DNA from: Lepisosteus oculatus
Lineage: Eukaryota; Chordata; Actinopteri; Semionotiformes; Lepisosteidae
Reading direction: 5' to 3'
Assembly (NCBI RefSeq): GCF_040954835.1
Contig: NC_090698.1
Span: 27,333,501-27,397,500 of the forward strand
Length of the DNA: 64,000 nt
Part shown: positions 1-18,052 of the stretch, piece by piece
How the letters are laid out: every line of letters begins with the position of its first letter
Position numbering within the stretch: the stretch's first letter is position 1
Translations under genes and position numbers: made by a program
The notes under the pieces: model-generated
Database searches by the model: none
Told to the model about the DNA's origin: nothing
Seen by the model: the letters and a program-made list of their open reading frames with translations, nothing else

Positions 1-790
1 AGTCAAGCCTGGTTTCCTGGGATTGTATTGTCAGCGTTTTTATCTTTGGAACAACCACAGGGATGAAAGCATCACTTCTTTTCCTACAGTTCTTTTTCAG
101 TTAGTAGCTCCCTGTGTTTTAAAGAGAGTTTTTGGAAAGTCTTGCCCTTGCCTTCTCCCGGGTGAATAAACACCATTGCTTGAATGTCGGTCCCCTAGTT
201 CATTTCCATGATGTTCACGCCAGCTTGATGTGACTAGCATGTGGTGTTTTCTGCTGCTTGGACACTGAAGAGGTGGATGAGATTGTGAGCTTCGGAGAGT
301 GGAGTTTCCCCTCTGCTGTGGCGGGGGGCTTTGAAACACGTCTGGGTGTTTGTGACCTGAGCAGACTGTGTGCTGCTTCTTTCTTGTGACCTCTGCAGGG
401 TTGCATGTTTTTTTTCTTTTTAAATCACTTATAGGATTTTACGTCTAATTCCAACTGCACAAGCTGTTTAAGGGACGTCTGCTGTCCCAGATGTCCAGTT
501 TCCACTCTCTGTCTCTGGTTGGAGTTAACCTACTGCACGGTTCCTTGTTGATTAATTTTTGGCAAAAGTGATGATGTGGGATTTTTTTTTTGTCAAATAC
601 ATTATCGGGGAACACTCTTAATGCTTCAGCTTTTTTGTCGGTGGCTTACAGTTACTACTCCTGAATGTTAAAGTGGTCACATCTAGCTATAGACTCATTA
701 ACTCAAATATACCCACACATTTGGGGAGCTTGGGGAAATTCTCTGCAATCTTGGGATACTACATCTATTTTAAAGTCCTTCATTTACATT

Positions 791-2322
791 ACAGTGCTTT
801 GCAAATGTATTCAGACCCTTTCTACTTAATATTCCATCCATGCATTTTCTAACCACTTTATCCAGTACAGGGGGGCCGGAGCCTACTTCCAGCAAGCAAC
901 AGTCAACAAGGCAAGTGTATGCTCTGGACAAGATGCCAGTCCATCACCGCGCACACAGACACAAACAGAAGCTAGTTAACCTGCTGGTATTTCTTCGGAC
1001 TGTGGGAGGAAACCCAAGCAAACTCGGGGAGAACATGCAAACTCCACAAAGAGCACCCACGAATCAAATGTGGGGCTCCAGCACCGTAAGACTGGGCCAC
1101 CATGCCACTTAATTAATTATGTTAGAAATGTTAGTAAAAATTAAAGAAGAAACGCAGAAATAAGTTGATTGCGTTTTCAGACCTGTGAATATTTGGTGGA
1201 AGCAACTTTGGCAGCAATTCTAGCTGCAGGTCCTTTTGATTAAGTCTTTTCTGACTTTTTGCACTTTTGGCAGATTTTCTCAAGGTCTCACAAGTTGCTT
1301 GGGGATCTCTTATGTGCAGTAAGTCTTTACACAGATTCTCAGTAGAATTCAAGTCACCTCTCTCAAGGACATTCACTTTCATGCTCTTAAGGCACTTTAC
1401 TGTAGCTGTGGCCTTGTGCTTTGGAACACTGTCCTGCTGAAAGATGAATTTTTGTCCCAGTTGTTTTGTCTGAAGCAGAGTTTCCTCTAGGATTCACAAG
1501 TACTTTGCTCCATCTATGTTACCATAAATGAGAAGCAGAATAGTAACATAACACGGTACTCGCCATACCTAACACACAGATGGTGTTGATTGAGTGATGT
1601 GTTGGGTTTGAACCAAATATAATACTTTGTTTTAGACTAACAAATTCCTATTTTCTCTCATCTGACCACAAAACCATTTGCCATATTTCTGCAGTATTGC
1701 TTAAATTCTTAACTTTGTAAATCTGCTATAGAGGCCAGATCTGTGGGGTGACCCAGATATCGTTGATTGGTGCACGTTTTCTCCCATCTCATCTGGACTC
1801 GGTAGCAGTTGTAATATTCACCTTTGGCCTCATGGTCGGATCGCTTACTAGTTTCCTCCTTTCCCAGCCGTTCAGTTTGGAGGGAAAGACTGATCTAGGT
1901 AGTGACTTGGTGGTACAATACACCCTGCGTTTCTCGATGATTGTGCTCACAAGGGTAGACACCTCAGTATTTTTTGTACCCTTCTGGTTTTTGCTTTTCA
2001 GTGACTTTATCCCTGCATTGCTTTGAAAGTTTTCATAGTTGTGTCTTTTGCATGGCATTCACTACCTGACCAAGGAACCTCACAGAGAAAGGAGGTTTTG
2101 TATTCTGAGCTCACGAGAACCATTTCTGAGTGAGCACAGTGTGTGGGTGAGTAAGGTGTGCGCCTTCATTTAGATTTGCTATGGCGAAGGGTTTGCATGT
2201 TGATCAAATACTTTTACATTTCCTTTCATATCTTTCAATTTGTTTGCCATGAATATGTGTATATAACAAATTGCAGCTTCCAATTGTCTGCAAGCTGTGA
2301 CAGGGTCTGAATACTTTGGGAT
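791..2322 (-). mobile_element. Degenerate Tc1/mariner-like DNA transposon
   Basis: The left end reads as a Tc1-type inverted terminal repeat (gctttgcaaatgtattcaga, 797-816), preceded by TA. The matching right end, cagggtctgaatactttg, is at 2301-2318. On the minus strand between them the translation around 1280-1460 is Tc1 transposase-like, with a catalytic-domain stretch resembling FQQDxxPKH followed by a VLERGDLN..ENL region. No long ORF survives, so the copy is dead. It is interrupted by a SINE at about 831-1106. Confidence 0.75.
831..1106 (-). mobile_element. V-SINE inserted within the Tc1-like element
   Basis: In minus orientation the sequence has the familiar fish V-SINE layout. The conserved region includes the gactgtgggaggaaaccc and gagaacatgcaaactcca blocks, and the tail is of ccatccattttctaacc type. 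The motif acttaat is found on both sides (824-830 and 1107-1113), consistent with a short target-site duplication and with insertion into the older Tc1-like copy. Confidence 0.7.
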
Positions 2323-2349
2323 TTGTGGTGGAATCCTGAGTACATGGAC

Positions 2350-2430
2350 ACAGGGCTTACATGCAAACTCCACAACAGAAGGAGCACCCAGGCCCAAGAG
2401 CTGTCAGACGACCGCGCTAGCCTCCACATA
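2350..2430 (-). mobile_element. V-SINE fragment
   Basis: A short block with acatgcaaactccacaac followed by agcacccaggcccaagagct matches the tRNA-proximal half of the V-SINE copies elsewhere in the window, for example 1030-1080 and 7450-7500. The ends are not defined. Confidence 0.5.
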
Positions 2431-5164
2431 ACCGTGCTGAGCTCCCTAAAAGAGAGCTTTAAATTTGTAAAATGTTTACTAATTAGAATTGTTTATTGGC
2501 CTTCAGAGGTCTTGGTATTTATGATTTGAATTTGAAGATTTAAGAGTACACTTTTTCCTCATTGCCAAGGCTTAGAAACATTGAGGAGTTTTATTGATGC
2601 CTTCACTGTTGTGAAAGTTTACTTACTAGACTGCCTAAGTGAATTTATAAACCCAAGAGACATATTAATCCAGTGTTGTCAGATCGTGATGCATAAGGTA
2701 CCTCACATGTGGTCTTTTCTAATAATTTTCTCTCTAACTCAGGTTCTCAGTATGACATCTTCCTCTCCTAAGGAATCCAATATCAATATAGCTTTATGAT
2801 GTTATCATCCTTGAATGCCGGTGTGGAATTTCTTATGGAATAATTGAGATGTCCAACCATTGTTGAACACAATGGTTTTGAGATTTGGTCTGTTGCTCCA
2901 GCTGGGTCCCGCGATGAGGTGGTGTCAGTTTCCGACAGTCTGCTCTGAACATGAAGGCGAAACTACACACTTTCGAAGACGTGTATGATTCACTTTCGTA
3001 GTCTTTTGCACACCAAGTAATCTACACGGGTTCTGTCTCCAAAGTGTGGCCTGATCCACTACCTATTGCGCTCACATAACCTGATCTCCTCAACCTCTTT
3101 ACTCTTTCTTTGTTGTCAATACAGCAAAACCATATAACCATACACGTCTATCAGCTGCACACCTGATGATAAACTACATGTAAAATAATTTGAATTCATT
3201 TTTATAAACAGTACTCACGTTGTGCGCTGGCAGCTGAAGTGGCATTCTGTGCCATATCTCTTTTTCTGATTCTTGTGTGAAGGACTGCTGAAGTCATGGA
3301 CCTCTATCTTAGCAATAGGTTTTATGTTGTCCATTTTTTAAATGTTTCTTGAATTCAGCTTTTGACTGAAAGCAAACAGGAATCCGAGTCTGGTTTGACA
3401 CCACGTGCTTTATTTAACCTGTGAACTCAAGCGCTTCAGCCACAGGATTTTGACAGGCCACTTGGGGATACTAATGGCCATTGATCCCTCCAGTGCCCCT
3501 GTAAGCATGATTTTCTGGGAGTGCTGCCACACAATATTGGGGTGGGATAATGAAGCAGAAAATATACATGGCATGCTATAGCTAGTTTGTGTTTTTGCAT
3601 CTTACCTGCATGCGTGTGAGCTGACAACTGCACTCACCGCCAGTACCGATTGCTGCCACAGCTATAACTGGCACCTCACGGATGACCCACATATAAACCC
3701 TTTTGAAACCAATCCTAGTGTTGTGTGGAGCAGCCCTAAAACTGATCTCGTTGAGTTCAGTGAAACTGCGATGTGAAACTTGGATTATTTCCCCTGTAAA
3801 ATGACTGCGGCACGTTTTGATCCACATACGATCTGGCGCTCTGTTCCAGGTGTTCTGATCCAGTTGCTGCTGTACACAGAGCACAGGTATATGACCCTTG
3901 GTAGTGCTTGGGTTCTATAAAAATTGCTTTTGATAAATATAGTTCCAACATCTGAAATCAATGCCAGGGACAGGATTACTGTCTCTTAGATTTTAGATGT
4001 GTGTTTTTAGAACCAGCCGCTGCCCTGTGTATTTTTCTCTGTTGTAATTTTAATAAAGGTGGCCTAAATCTTAAGGTTAACTTTTTTTTATACGAGTGCA
4101 GCCTGGGTCCTGCATGCTTAAATTTCCTTTCCTTTTCAAATTTCTCGGAACAGATTATTGAGAAACACTTTGGTTATGTGCAGGTTAGTTCATTTTCAGA
4201 TGCCACTTAATGTGTGGTTGTTTCAGAATCTCGCCGTCCGCTGTTTCCTTGGAGTTGAATGGTGGGCTGTTTGTTTCTGTGTAACCGTGGGATGTTAGGG
4301 GCTTTGAGAACTGAGAGAGGTGGACGGAATGGTGTGCAATTTTTAATGGGAAAAGCGCAACGAAGCCAAAGTGTAAATGTTTTTGTCTGCCATCCATTCC
4401 TGCCCTGCTCAGTCTCCTAAAAGGCCTGCTGAACAGCTCTCGGAGCTACGGCTGCTCTGAGATTGGAGATTCGAAGACCATTCATCTTGGAACCTAACCT
4501 ACAACAGATGGGGTTGTACTACTTTTTATCTTGTTAAAAGAAACAACCAATCCACTAATTTGTGTTACTTTTTCCCCAAAGGCACGTTATTTATTCATAA
4601 GGGCCTTTACAAAAGACTTCACTGAGTTTGAGAGAAAAGGCTCAGTCCCTGAAGAGGCAGTGTGCGAGAAGTCTGCCCATATTTGCGGAGGATGTGGTAA
4701 TAGTCCTCCCTGCCAATAAATCCGAAATGGAGACTGTTTAAGTAATGGCCTCTGTAATTATCTGTAAGCTGGGACGTTTTCACAGATCCCTTCTGAGTTT
4801 ATGGCATTAAAGTACAAAACTGAGCAGTCTGCAAGTGAGTTTTGAAATCTGCAGGTCCCGGCAAGGTTGAAATATTACAGTCCGGCTTATGTAAAACCGT
4901 AGTCATGATCTGATAATTGTATTCACCAGTCTCCCATTGTGTTCTCAGTATGTATGAGGGTACGGATTCCTCGTCTGTGTTGGTGTAAATGTCGTATTGT
5001 GTGTCCGTCCATGAGGGATGAGTTCCTCACTAGGATGACCCAGCCAGAGCCTGTTCCTGAAGGACAGCATGCAGGGCTGGGCTGTGATTGCTCCTGCTCT
5101 GCTCTGGATAGTATACCACTGGGCCCCTGACAAAAGGACAGCTTAGAAAAGGCACTCATACTTG

Positions 5165-5325
5165 CCCAGCGTGACTTTGAGAGGAGGGTTAAAATGGGAG
5201 GAAACCTAGCAAAAACCCACAAGAACACAAGGGGATCATGCAAGCTTCACACTGGCAGAAGTCTGGGGCTGGGTTTGAGCCCAGGACCCCCAGAGTTCTG
5301 AGGAAACAGTGTGTGCTGCCCCATA
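5165..5325 (-). mobile_element. Diverged V-SINE fragment
   Basis: Contains gggaggaaacctagcaaaaa, then atcatgcaagcttcacactg and a gagcccaggacccccaga segment. These have the same order and spacing as the conserved V-SINE blocks in minus orientation. It is an old copy with many changes. Confidence 0.5.
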
Positions 5326-7233
5326 CACAATACATGAAGAAAGTAATGGGTCAGTTGAAAATAGCGGATGTATCGTCTTCATGGTGTATTTACTAGGATA
5401 TCGGTCTGCTGTTTGCTTAATTACTTTTGCAGCCCCGGAAGGAACATTTTCCATGACCCTTTGACTGACTGCTGAAGGAAGTCCTGTTTTTAGAACAATG
5501 AGCGAATCAGGCTGAGACCTGCTTCTGTATTGGTCTCATCCCAGGGGTGTACTACTGCGCAGTGATGTGTAGATGTGTTCAACAGTGTTCGCTGGTCACC
5601 TTTAAGCACTGAGCATCGTGACACAGAATGTCTTGTTGGTGTACAGGACCCCACACTTGTACTGGCAGTGCGCCGTTGTCCAAGATGCGTCGAATCATTA
5701 TTATTAAGCAGTTGGTGCAATTTTGTGAGAATTTTATTTAGCCCGCTCGATGTTGCTGTGCATTGACTCCCAGTAAGAGCCTGCTGTGTTCAACAAGCAC
5801 AGGCTTGGTGTCAGTGATTACTGCATACAGCAGGGGTGTGGCTCTCCAGCTGCAGAGAGATCTGTCGACACACACCATCCTCTCTGGACTGCTCTGGGTG
5901 GGTAGACATCCGCACTGCTAATGTCCGCATTCCTTAAACACTTCAGTAGTCGCTATTTTCAAACAGGCTGTTCCGAGAACAGTTTTTAATCCCCCCTTTT
6001 GTTTCAAACTGTCCACTCAGCCAGCAGTCTACACTCAGGACAGATTTGACTACTTCCCTCCTATTAATTAGGTGAGAATTTGTTTTTGAACTCATGTTCA
6101 GCTGCTGCTCCTCCTGGCTTACACAAAGCAACAGCTCCATCCAGAGATGCTGCAGGCTAGGAGGACAAGGCCAGTGTAGAGCGCTGTTGTCCAGAGGTGA
6201 CGTTTGACATTGCACTAAGGTAGAAATGGTTCCTAGTAAACAAGTATGTGTCTGTGATACAAGTCTTGGAAGACATAATGGTCTTCATCTCTCCTGAGCT
6301 ATGATAGGGTTTGTTTTACTGAATTGTAATGCATGGCAATCATCTGTCCTGGGCTGCTTACAAGGGTGGCAATAGCCGGAAAAAAACCTTTTCAGCCTTT
6401 GAGAGTTAATGATATCCTTACTTTTCAGTTTTACAGTCCGATGTTTCTCTCCTGCTGCCTCCTTGATTACTGTAATCAATTTAAAGAGTGGCTTCTGCGA
6501 GCTATTTTTAGGCCTTTTGTTTTACCATTGAAAGGGAGATCTTTTAAACCCTGTGAAATGAAAATTCTTGGTCAGTCATCATCTAGTTGCTTTCACATCC
6601 TGCAAGTGCTCTATGATTTGTGTTGGCATATCATTCTTTTGTGCGTGAGAAAATATGTACACATCGAGAATATAGGGCCACTTGTAAATCCTACCAGATA
6701 TGCGAGAGAGAATCAGAGCCAAGTATAGGTCAGTAAGAAAGATCGTCTTGACTTTCAAATGTCTTAATCAGCAGAGGTGTATATCAATTGCTGCTGTCTA
6801 GCCTAGGTGCCACAGGTTCAAGTCCATGTTATAGTGCTGGCCTCCTGTGACAGGGATTGGCAGTGTACATTTGCCTGCGTGCCTCCAAGGTGAAGTGGGA
6901 TTAATTTCGTACACATCCTGTCTGTACGAGCAGACACAGTCCGTCCTTGCACATGAGGAATGACAGGTGATGGGAGCGCAAGTCTCTGAACGTGCCGGGA
7001 ATGGTCCGCTCTCCTCTTGTACTGGTCTGAGCGTTGCAGTGGTGCAACATGGCATTTTGAAAGATTGGAGTGGGGTGAATAGGGAAGCATTGCAGAATTC
7101 CATTGTTGGTGAAAGGAGGAAATCATTGTATGCAAAAGAAGATGTTTAGTATTTTACTGCAGGTTTATGCATGAAATTCTCTTTTCTTTTTAACCTTCAC
7201 TGTTACATATAACATATAACATTTCAGGCACTC

Positions 7234-7518
7234 ATCCATTCTTTTTCTAACCTGTTCTTCTGAGGGGTGCAGGTGGTCCTGCAACAAGAGCAAGGCAGGG
7301 TACACCCTGGACAGCCGGGGAGAGCAGTCCATCGTGGGGCAGACACGCACGCTTTGACGTTGGGGCCAGAAGCAAATGGGCCTACCAATATGTCTCTGGA
7401 CTGTGGGGGGAAAACCAGAGCACCCGGAAGAAACCCACATGAACAAGATGGAGACCATACAAACTCCACACAGACAGTACCCCAGGGCCCCAGGCAGAGC
7501 TGCCTGGTTCCATAACAC
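7234..7518 (-). mobile_element. V-SINE, near full length
   Basis: Minus orientation, from the catccattctttttctaacc tail at the left, through the gcagggtacaccctggaca core (about 7294-7312) and ggactgtggggggaaaacca, to the aaactccacacagacagtac block. The short open frames through it are repeat translations and not genes. Confidence 0.75.
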
Positions 7519-8992
7519 TCCAGTAAGATTAGGATCCTTAGAGCCCCCTGCGCTGACTTGTCATGTGGTTCGGGTCTCAGTTCTGAAAGCAGTCTTCACC
7601 CTTCTGACTGAATACAAAAAGTACCAAAAGGAGGAGTGTTGCTCATGTGAGTAGTACAGGCTAAATAGCAGTAAATCATCACCAGTATTACATGTATTTC
7701 AGGTTTTCCATACACCCAGTAGTTTGTATTGCTTTCCTTTCTTAATAGGTTTACAGTAAGATTTCCTTGCTGGCCCTTTGAGATTAACTGCCTGTGTATA
7801 TTATTGATAGATTATAGTTACTTCTTCTTTCAAGATGCCCTTTTTTTTAAATAGAAAGATTGATTGTCGTCTCCTTTTTAGATTTCATTACTGGAAAAGG
7901 GACACTAAACGATATTGCAAGGGGAGCTTTCTGTAAATTTCTTCCCTAAGGACTCAGGTCTTTCAGGACAGAGTGCCTTCTGCATGGGGACTCAATTCAA
8001 TTTCCTCCTTATCTCAAGGAAAACGTACCTAATAAAATTAGTTTATAAACATTATGTTAGCAATTTTTCAAGACCTGCTTGCCAGAATATAAGAGCTATT
8101 GCCATTTTAGTAATCAGACTTGCAAGATTTTATAGAGGAAGTGGGTGGTTAATTATATACCGAGCATGAGAATCATTTACCACTCTTTTTATTCTTGTAT
8201 ATTTCTAGAAAAGTAAAGCGCACATATTTTTTGAGTATTGATTAAATGTTTGTGGCATCATTTTGATTAATTCATTATTCGGGACTTCCAGTTAAACACC
8301 CAAGTAACTGATGCTTAGGCACTGAATTGTCTTTATCCACCTACAAAGCAATAAAAGCACAAAGACAGGCAGAACCTATTGTGTGGTCATATAGGTAGGT
8401 TTGTTTATATTTTCTGGATTGTTCCGTTATCCTGGTATTGGGTGACTGTAGGCTGGAACCTGCTTGGTCCCGCTCACTTATCAGGAGAAGAGTGCCTTTG
8501 TGCCACTGTTGTTGGAGGCTGGACTGTCAGTACGCTGCTGTTCCGGACATTCACAGTCCACAATGTCTCAGCTGGAAAGATGTTAAGGCCAGTCTGTCAG
8601 TCTTAGGCCTCAGTCAGATAACCAAGGTGAAGGGGAAGGTCCAAGTGTGATGGTCTGTGCTGGAGTGCCTAGTCCTCACTTCACTTTCACAATGTTTGAC
8701 TCGTAGCGATTGATGGTAACCTGTACTGATTAAGTCCTGGGATCTCTTTCTCCTTTCTGTGATGATATGAATCTTAAAGAACATCTCCGGACTTGATATC
8801 CTATGACAGCAGGAGTCTTAGACTAAGTGACAATTACAAGCCAATAATATTTGGCGACTGTACCATACTCATGGTATCTTTGCCTATGACAGAAATGTAA
8901 TGTATCGACAAGCAACAGACATTCATGGTTCTTCGGGTAAAAATGCCAGGAGCAATCTGTTAAGCAGTACTTGACATATATCGAATTATATT

Positions 8993-9112
8993 GGGGCGGT
9001 GGCTCTTTGGCTAAGGATCTGCGCCTGTGGCTGGAAGGTTGCCGGTTCGTATCCCACAGCCGGCAGAGGAATCCTACTCCGTTGGGCCCCTGAGCAAGGC
9101 CCTTAACCCCAG
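8993..9112 (+). mobile_element. tRNA-derived SINE (short)
   Basis: Begins ggggcggtggctctttggct (A-box-like). It has a B-box-like ggttcgtatcc and ends with the gggcccctgagcaaggccct and taacccc block seen in many fish tRNA-derived SINEs. It differs from the V-SINEs in this window because it lacks their conserved domain. Confidence 0.65.
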
Positions 9113-9229
9113 TGTATTCTAACAGTGTATTCATTCCTTTCTCTAAGTTTGTTTGACACATTTTTCTGGCATTGTTTGGGTGCACTAATTCTCTTGAAGG
9201 GCAAGGTCAGTGCTAATTACTGATTAATG

Positions 9230-9600
9230 GCAGTGGGTGATCGTCTTCACCCCATGTTGCAGCTGTTCTTTCCTCTCGGAGGGGGGCATCTTCCAGTCTT
9301 CACAGAGTGCATGTGTTCATCCAGTGGTTTGATGAGAACAACACTGATGTTACCTATATGGTCTGGTTTTCTCAGTTACCAGATCTGAACCTAATTGAGC
9401 ATTTATAGAATATTCTGAAATGGTGCCTGAGATGGCGTTTTCCACTTCTATCAGCGAGGTGTGAGTTAATTGACTTTCTGGTGGGAGAAGGGTGTCATAT
9501 CACTCCTGCAGAATCCAGACGCTGGTATACTGTAATGCCAATGGCATACAGACCATACTGGGTACTCACGCTGGCCCATCCCTTGTGATTTTACTTTTTT
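9230..9600 (+). mobile_element. Tc1-like transposase remnant
   Basis: A plus-strand frame around 9378-9420 reads PDLNLIEHL followed by a stop, then NILK. This is the PDLNPIEHLW landmark near the end of Tc1-family transposases with one stop and one substitution. Upstream sequence resembling HSFTECMCSSSGL-type transposase text is also decayed. No terminal repeats were identified. Confidence 0.6.
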
Positions 9601-9730
9601 TGTCCACTACCTACATTTATTTGAATGTCTGTAATCCTTTTTGTTTTTATGCTGCTTTGTAAAGGCAGTATTAGATCATCCGACTGCATTTCAACAAAAC
9701 CTCGTGCAAGTTGTGAGCACTTGTCACTGA

Positions 9731-16363
<6,633 letters not shown>

Positions 16364-17040
16364 ACAGCATCACATTGGGCGCACCTTTGGCACCTGAAAC
16401 TAACCCTGTATCAAAAACACCAAGAGTACAAAAAAAAGAATTTTGTTTTAAAAAAGAAATCAATTCTGTGAGATCTGTTACAACCTGAAAGCACCAACAC
16501 GGACCAAAACGTGCCATAGAAAAAAACATTTAAAACGCGCATAAGTTGCCCAGTGTTTCAGTGCTGCAACACAATATCCCATTTAGCATTCTGTTCTCCA
16601 GTCAGAGTTGCCTGCTGTATACTATTGGTAGTAATGTTATTTTGTTCCTGAACTGTATAATACATAAAGTTAATGTGACAACTTGCTTTATCAACTTCTC
16701 TGGACAATTGTACACTCTCAGTTGTAGCAATGCCAGGCATGTTTAATAGGGTATTATTTTATAAAGACGATGCACAAGCTTAGTCCGTCTACCCCCCCCC
16801 CCCCACATACCATTTGTTTTGGGAATGAATGCTTCAATGGAGGGAGTAAATTCTCCTGTTTGGAGGTGTATGCTTTCATGTATAAGGACCCTCACTCTTC
16901 CCTTTTCCCTTCCCCCTTTTATTGTCTAAACTTACTGTTTTGTGTTTTACTGTACTTTTTTTCTGTATATTTGTCATGAAGTGATTGCATCTTATTTGGT
17001 GTATTTGAACAAATAAAGTACTTTTGATCGTAAACTACAC
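16364..17040 (+). other. ppp2cb: 3' UTR of ppp2cb with polyadenylation signal
   Basis: The sequence after the TAA stop at 16361-16363 is non-coding. It contains a run of 14 C at about 16791-16804. A canonical AATAAA at 17012-17017 sits near the expected cleavage region (about 17030-17040). The exact 3' end is inferred. Confidence 0.7.
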
Positions 17041-17205
17041 CATTGCGCAGACTTTTGCAAATGTTTTACAGACTGTTGGATCCAATTCTACACATTTTAT
17101 GTAAGAGAGCATTATGATTGTTCTTTAGAAACTTGGACTGGCCCTGTTTAAGTTGGCAGTAGTCATTTTCAGTTGTTGACAGGTACACAGTCCCCCAGGG
17201 CAGTG

Positions 17206-17934
17206 TAGAAGTCTGCACGAGCATAAAACTGAAGCCCGAACCCAGCCCATACGCGAAACCTTAAGACTGGACCGAGCCTGAATGGTACTACCAAATTTGA
17301 AACCCGAACCCGAAATCGGTCACTCTTTACCTCTCACAGTGAGTAGACACATGCACGCACGGAGATGGATTCTCAGAGACGCAGTTTTATACTGTTTTGC
17401 TCGGCTGCTATGCGCTTCAGTTCATGCCACGCATCGAGAAAAACTATTTTAGAAATCTGTAATACTTTTGAAAGTGGTGAATGGCTGTTAACCGTAATGG
17501 GCCTACTGAAAAAGCTAGCACTATAAGCAAAGTGAATAGGCTTGCAGGTATTACTGGTTTAAGATACCTTCTGCGTCATAACGTCATGCAAGGCAACACA
17601 CACACATTTAATACACATTTTTTATGGAATTAATTATCCTACCTGACAATAATTATCGCACTGCAAAAGGGCAGTAGCCGACTCATTTGGCATTTCGTGA
17701 TTTTTCGTTTAATTTCATCCATTGCGAACCGTTAGCTAGGTTGGCTCCGTTACACACATACGAGAGAGAGAGCGACCACGCTCAAGATTAGTTACAAATT
17801 TCTTCTAATAAAAATACATTTAAAACATATAATAATTCATTTTCACTTATTAAAAAACAAACCCGGCCCGAGCCCGAAGTTGTACATTAAAAACCGTCCC
17901 AAAACCCGATACTTTGTCGGGCAGCAGACCTCTA
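17206..17934. mobile_element. hAT-like non-autonomous DNA transposon
   Basis: The element is bounded by exact 8-bp duplications, gggcagtg at 17198-17205 and 17935-17942. Its terminal repeats are tagaagtctgc at the left and tagaggtctgc at the right (reverse complement). These fit the hAT pattern of an 8-bp duplication with a YARNG-type start. Subterminal regions are rich in cccgaaccc and cccgagccc motifs on both sides. There is no transposase ORF. It fills most of the gap between the convergent ppp2cb and ubxn8 genes. Confidence 0.8.
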
Positions 17935-18000
17935 GGGCAGTGTCATGTGCAATGTACGCATGGAAGAGTTCTTCAACAGCTTATTAGACACACAGTTTTG

Positions 18001-18006
18001 TTTATT
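18001..18006 (-). promoter_or_regulatory. ubxn8: Polyadenylation signal of ubxn8
   Basis: AATAAA on the minus strand (tttatt on plus) lies 47-52 bases after the ubxn8 stop codon. It implies a very short 3' UTR. No better signal was found before the hAT-like element. Confidence 0.55.
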
Positions 18007-18052
18007 TCCTTCCACTACAAGTAGCTCTCCCTAGAGAGAGCAAGAGGCTTTC

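Noticed and set aside
4657-4675. Possible ppp2cb exon 1 end (tgtgcgagaag)
   Set aside because: Upstream codons do not match the MDDKAFTKEL region and no GT donor follows.
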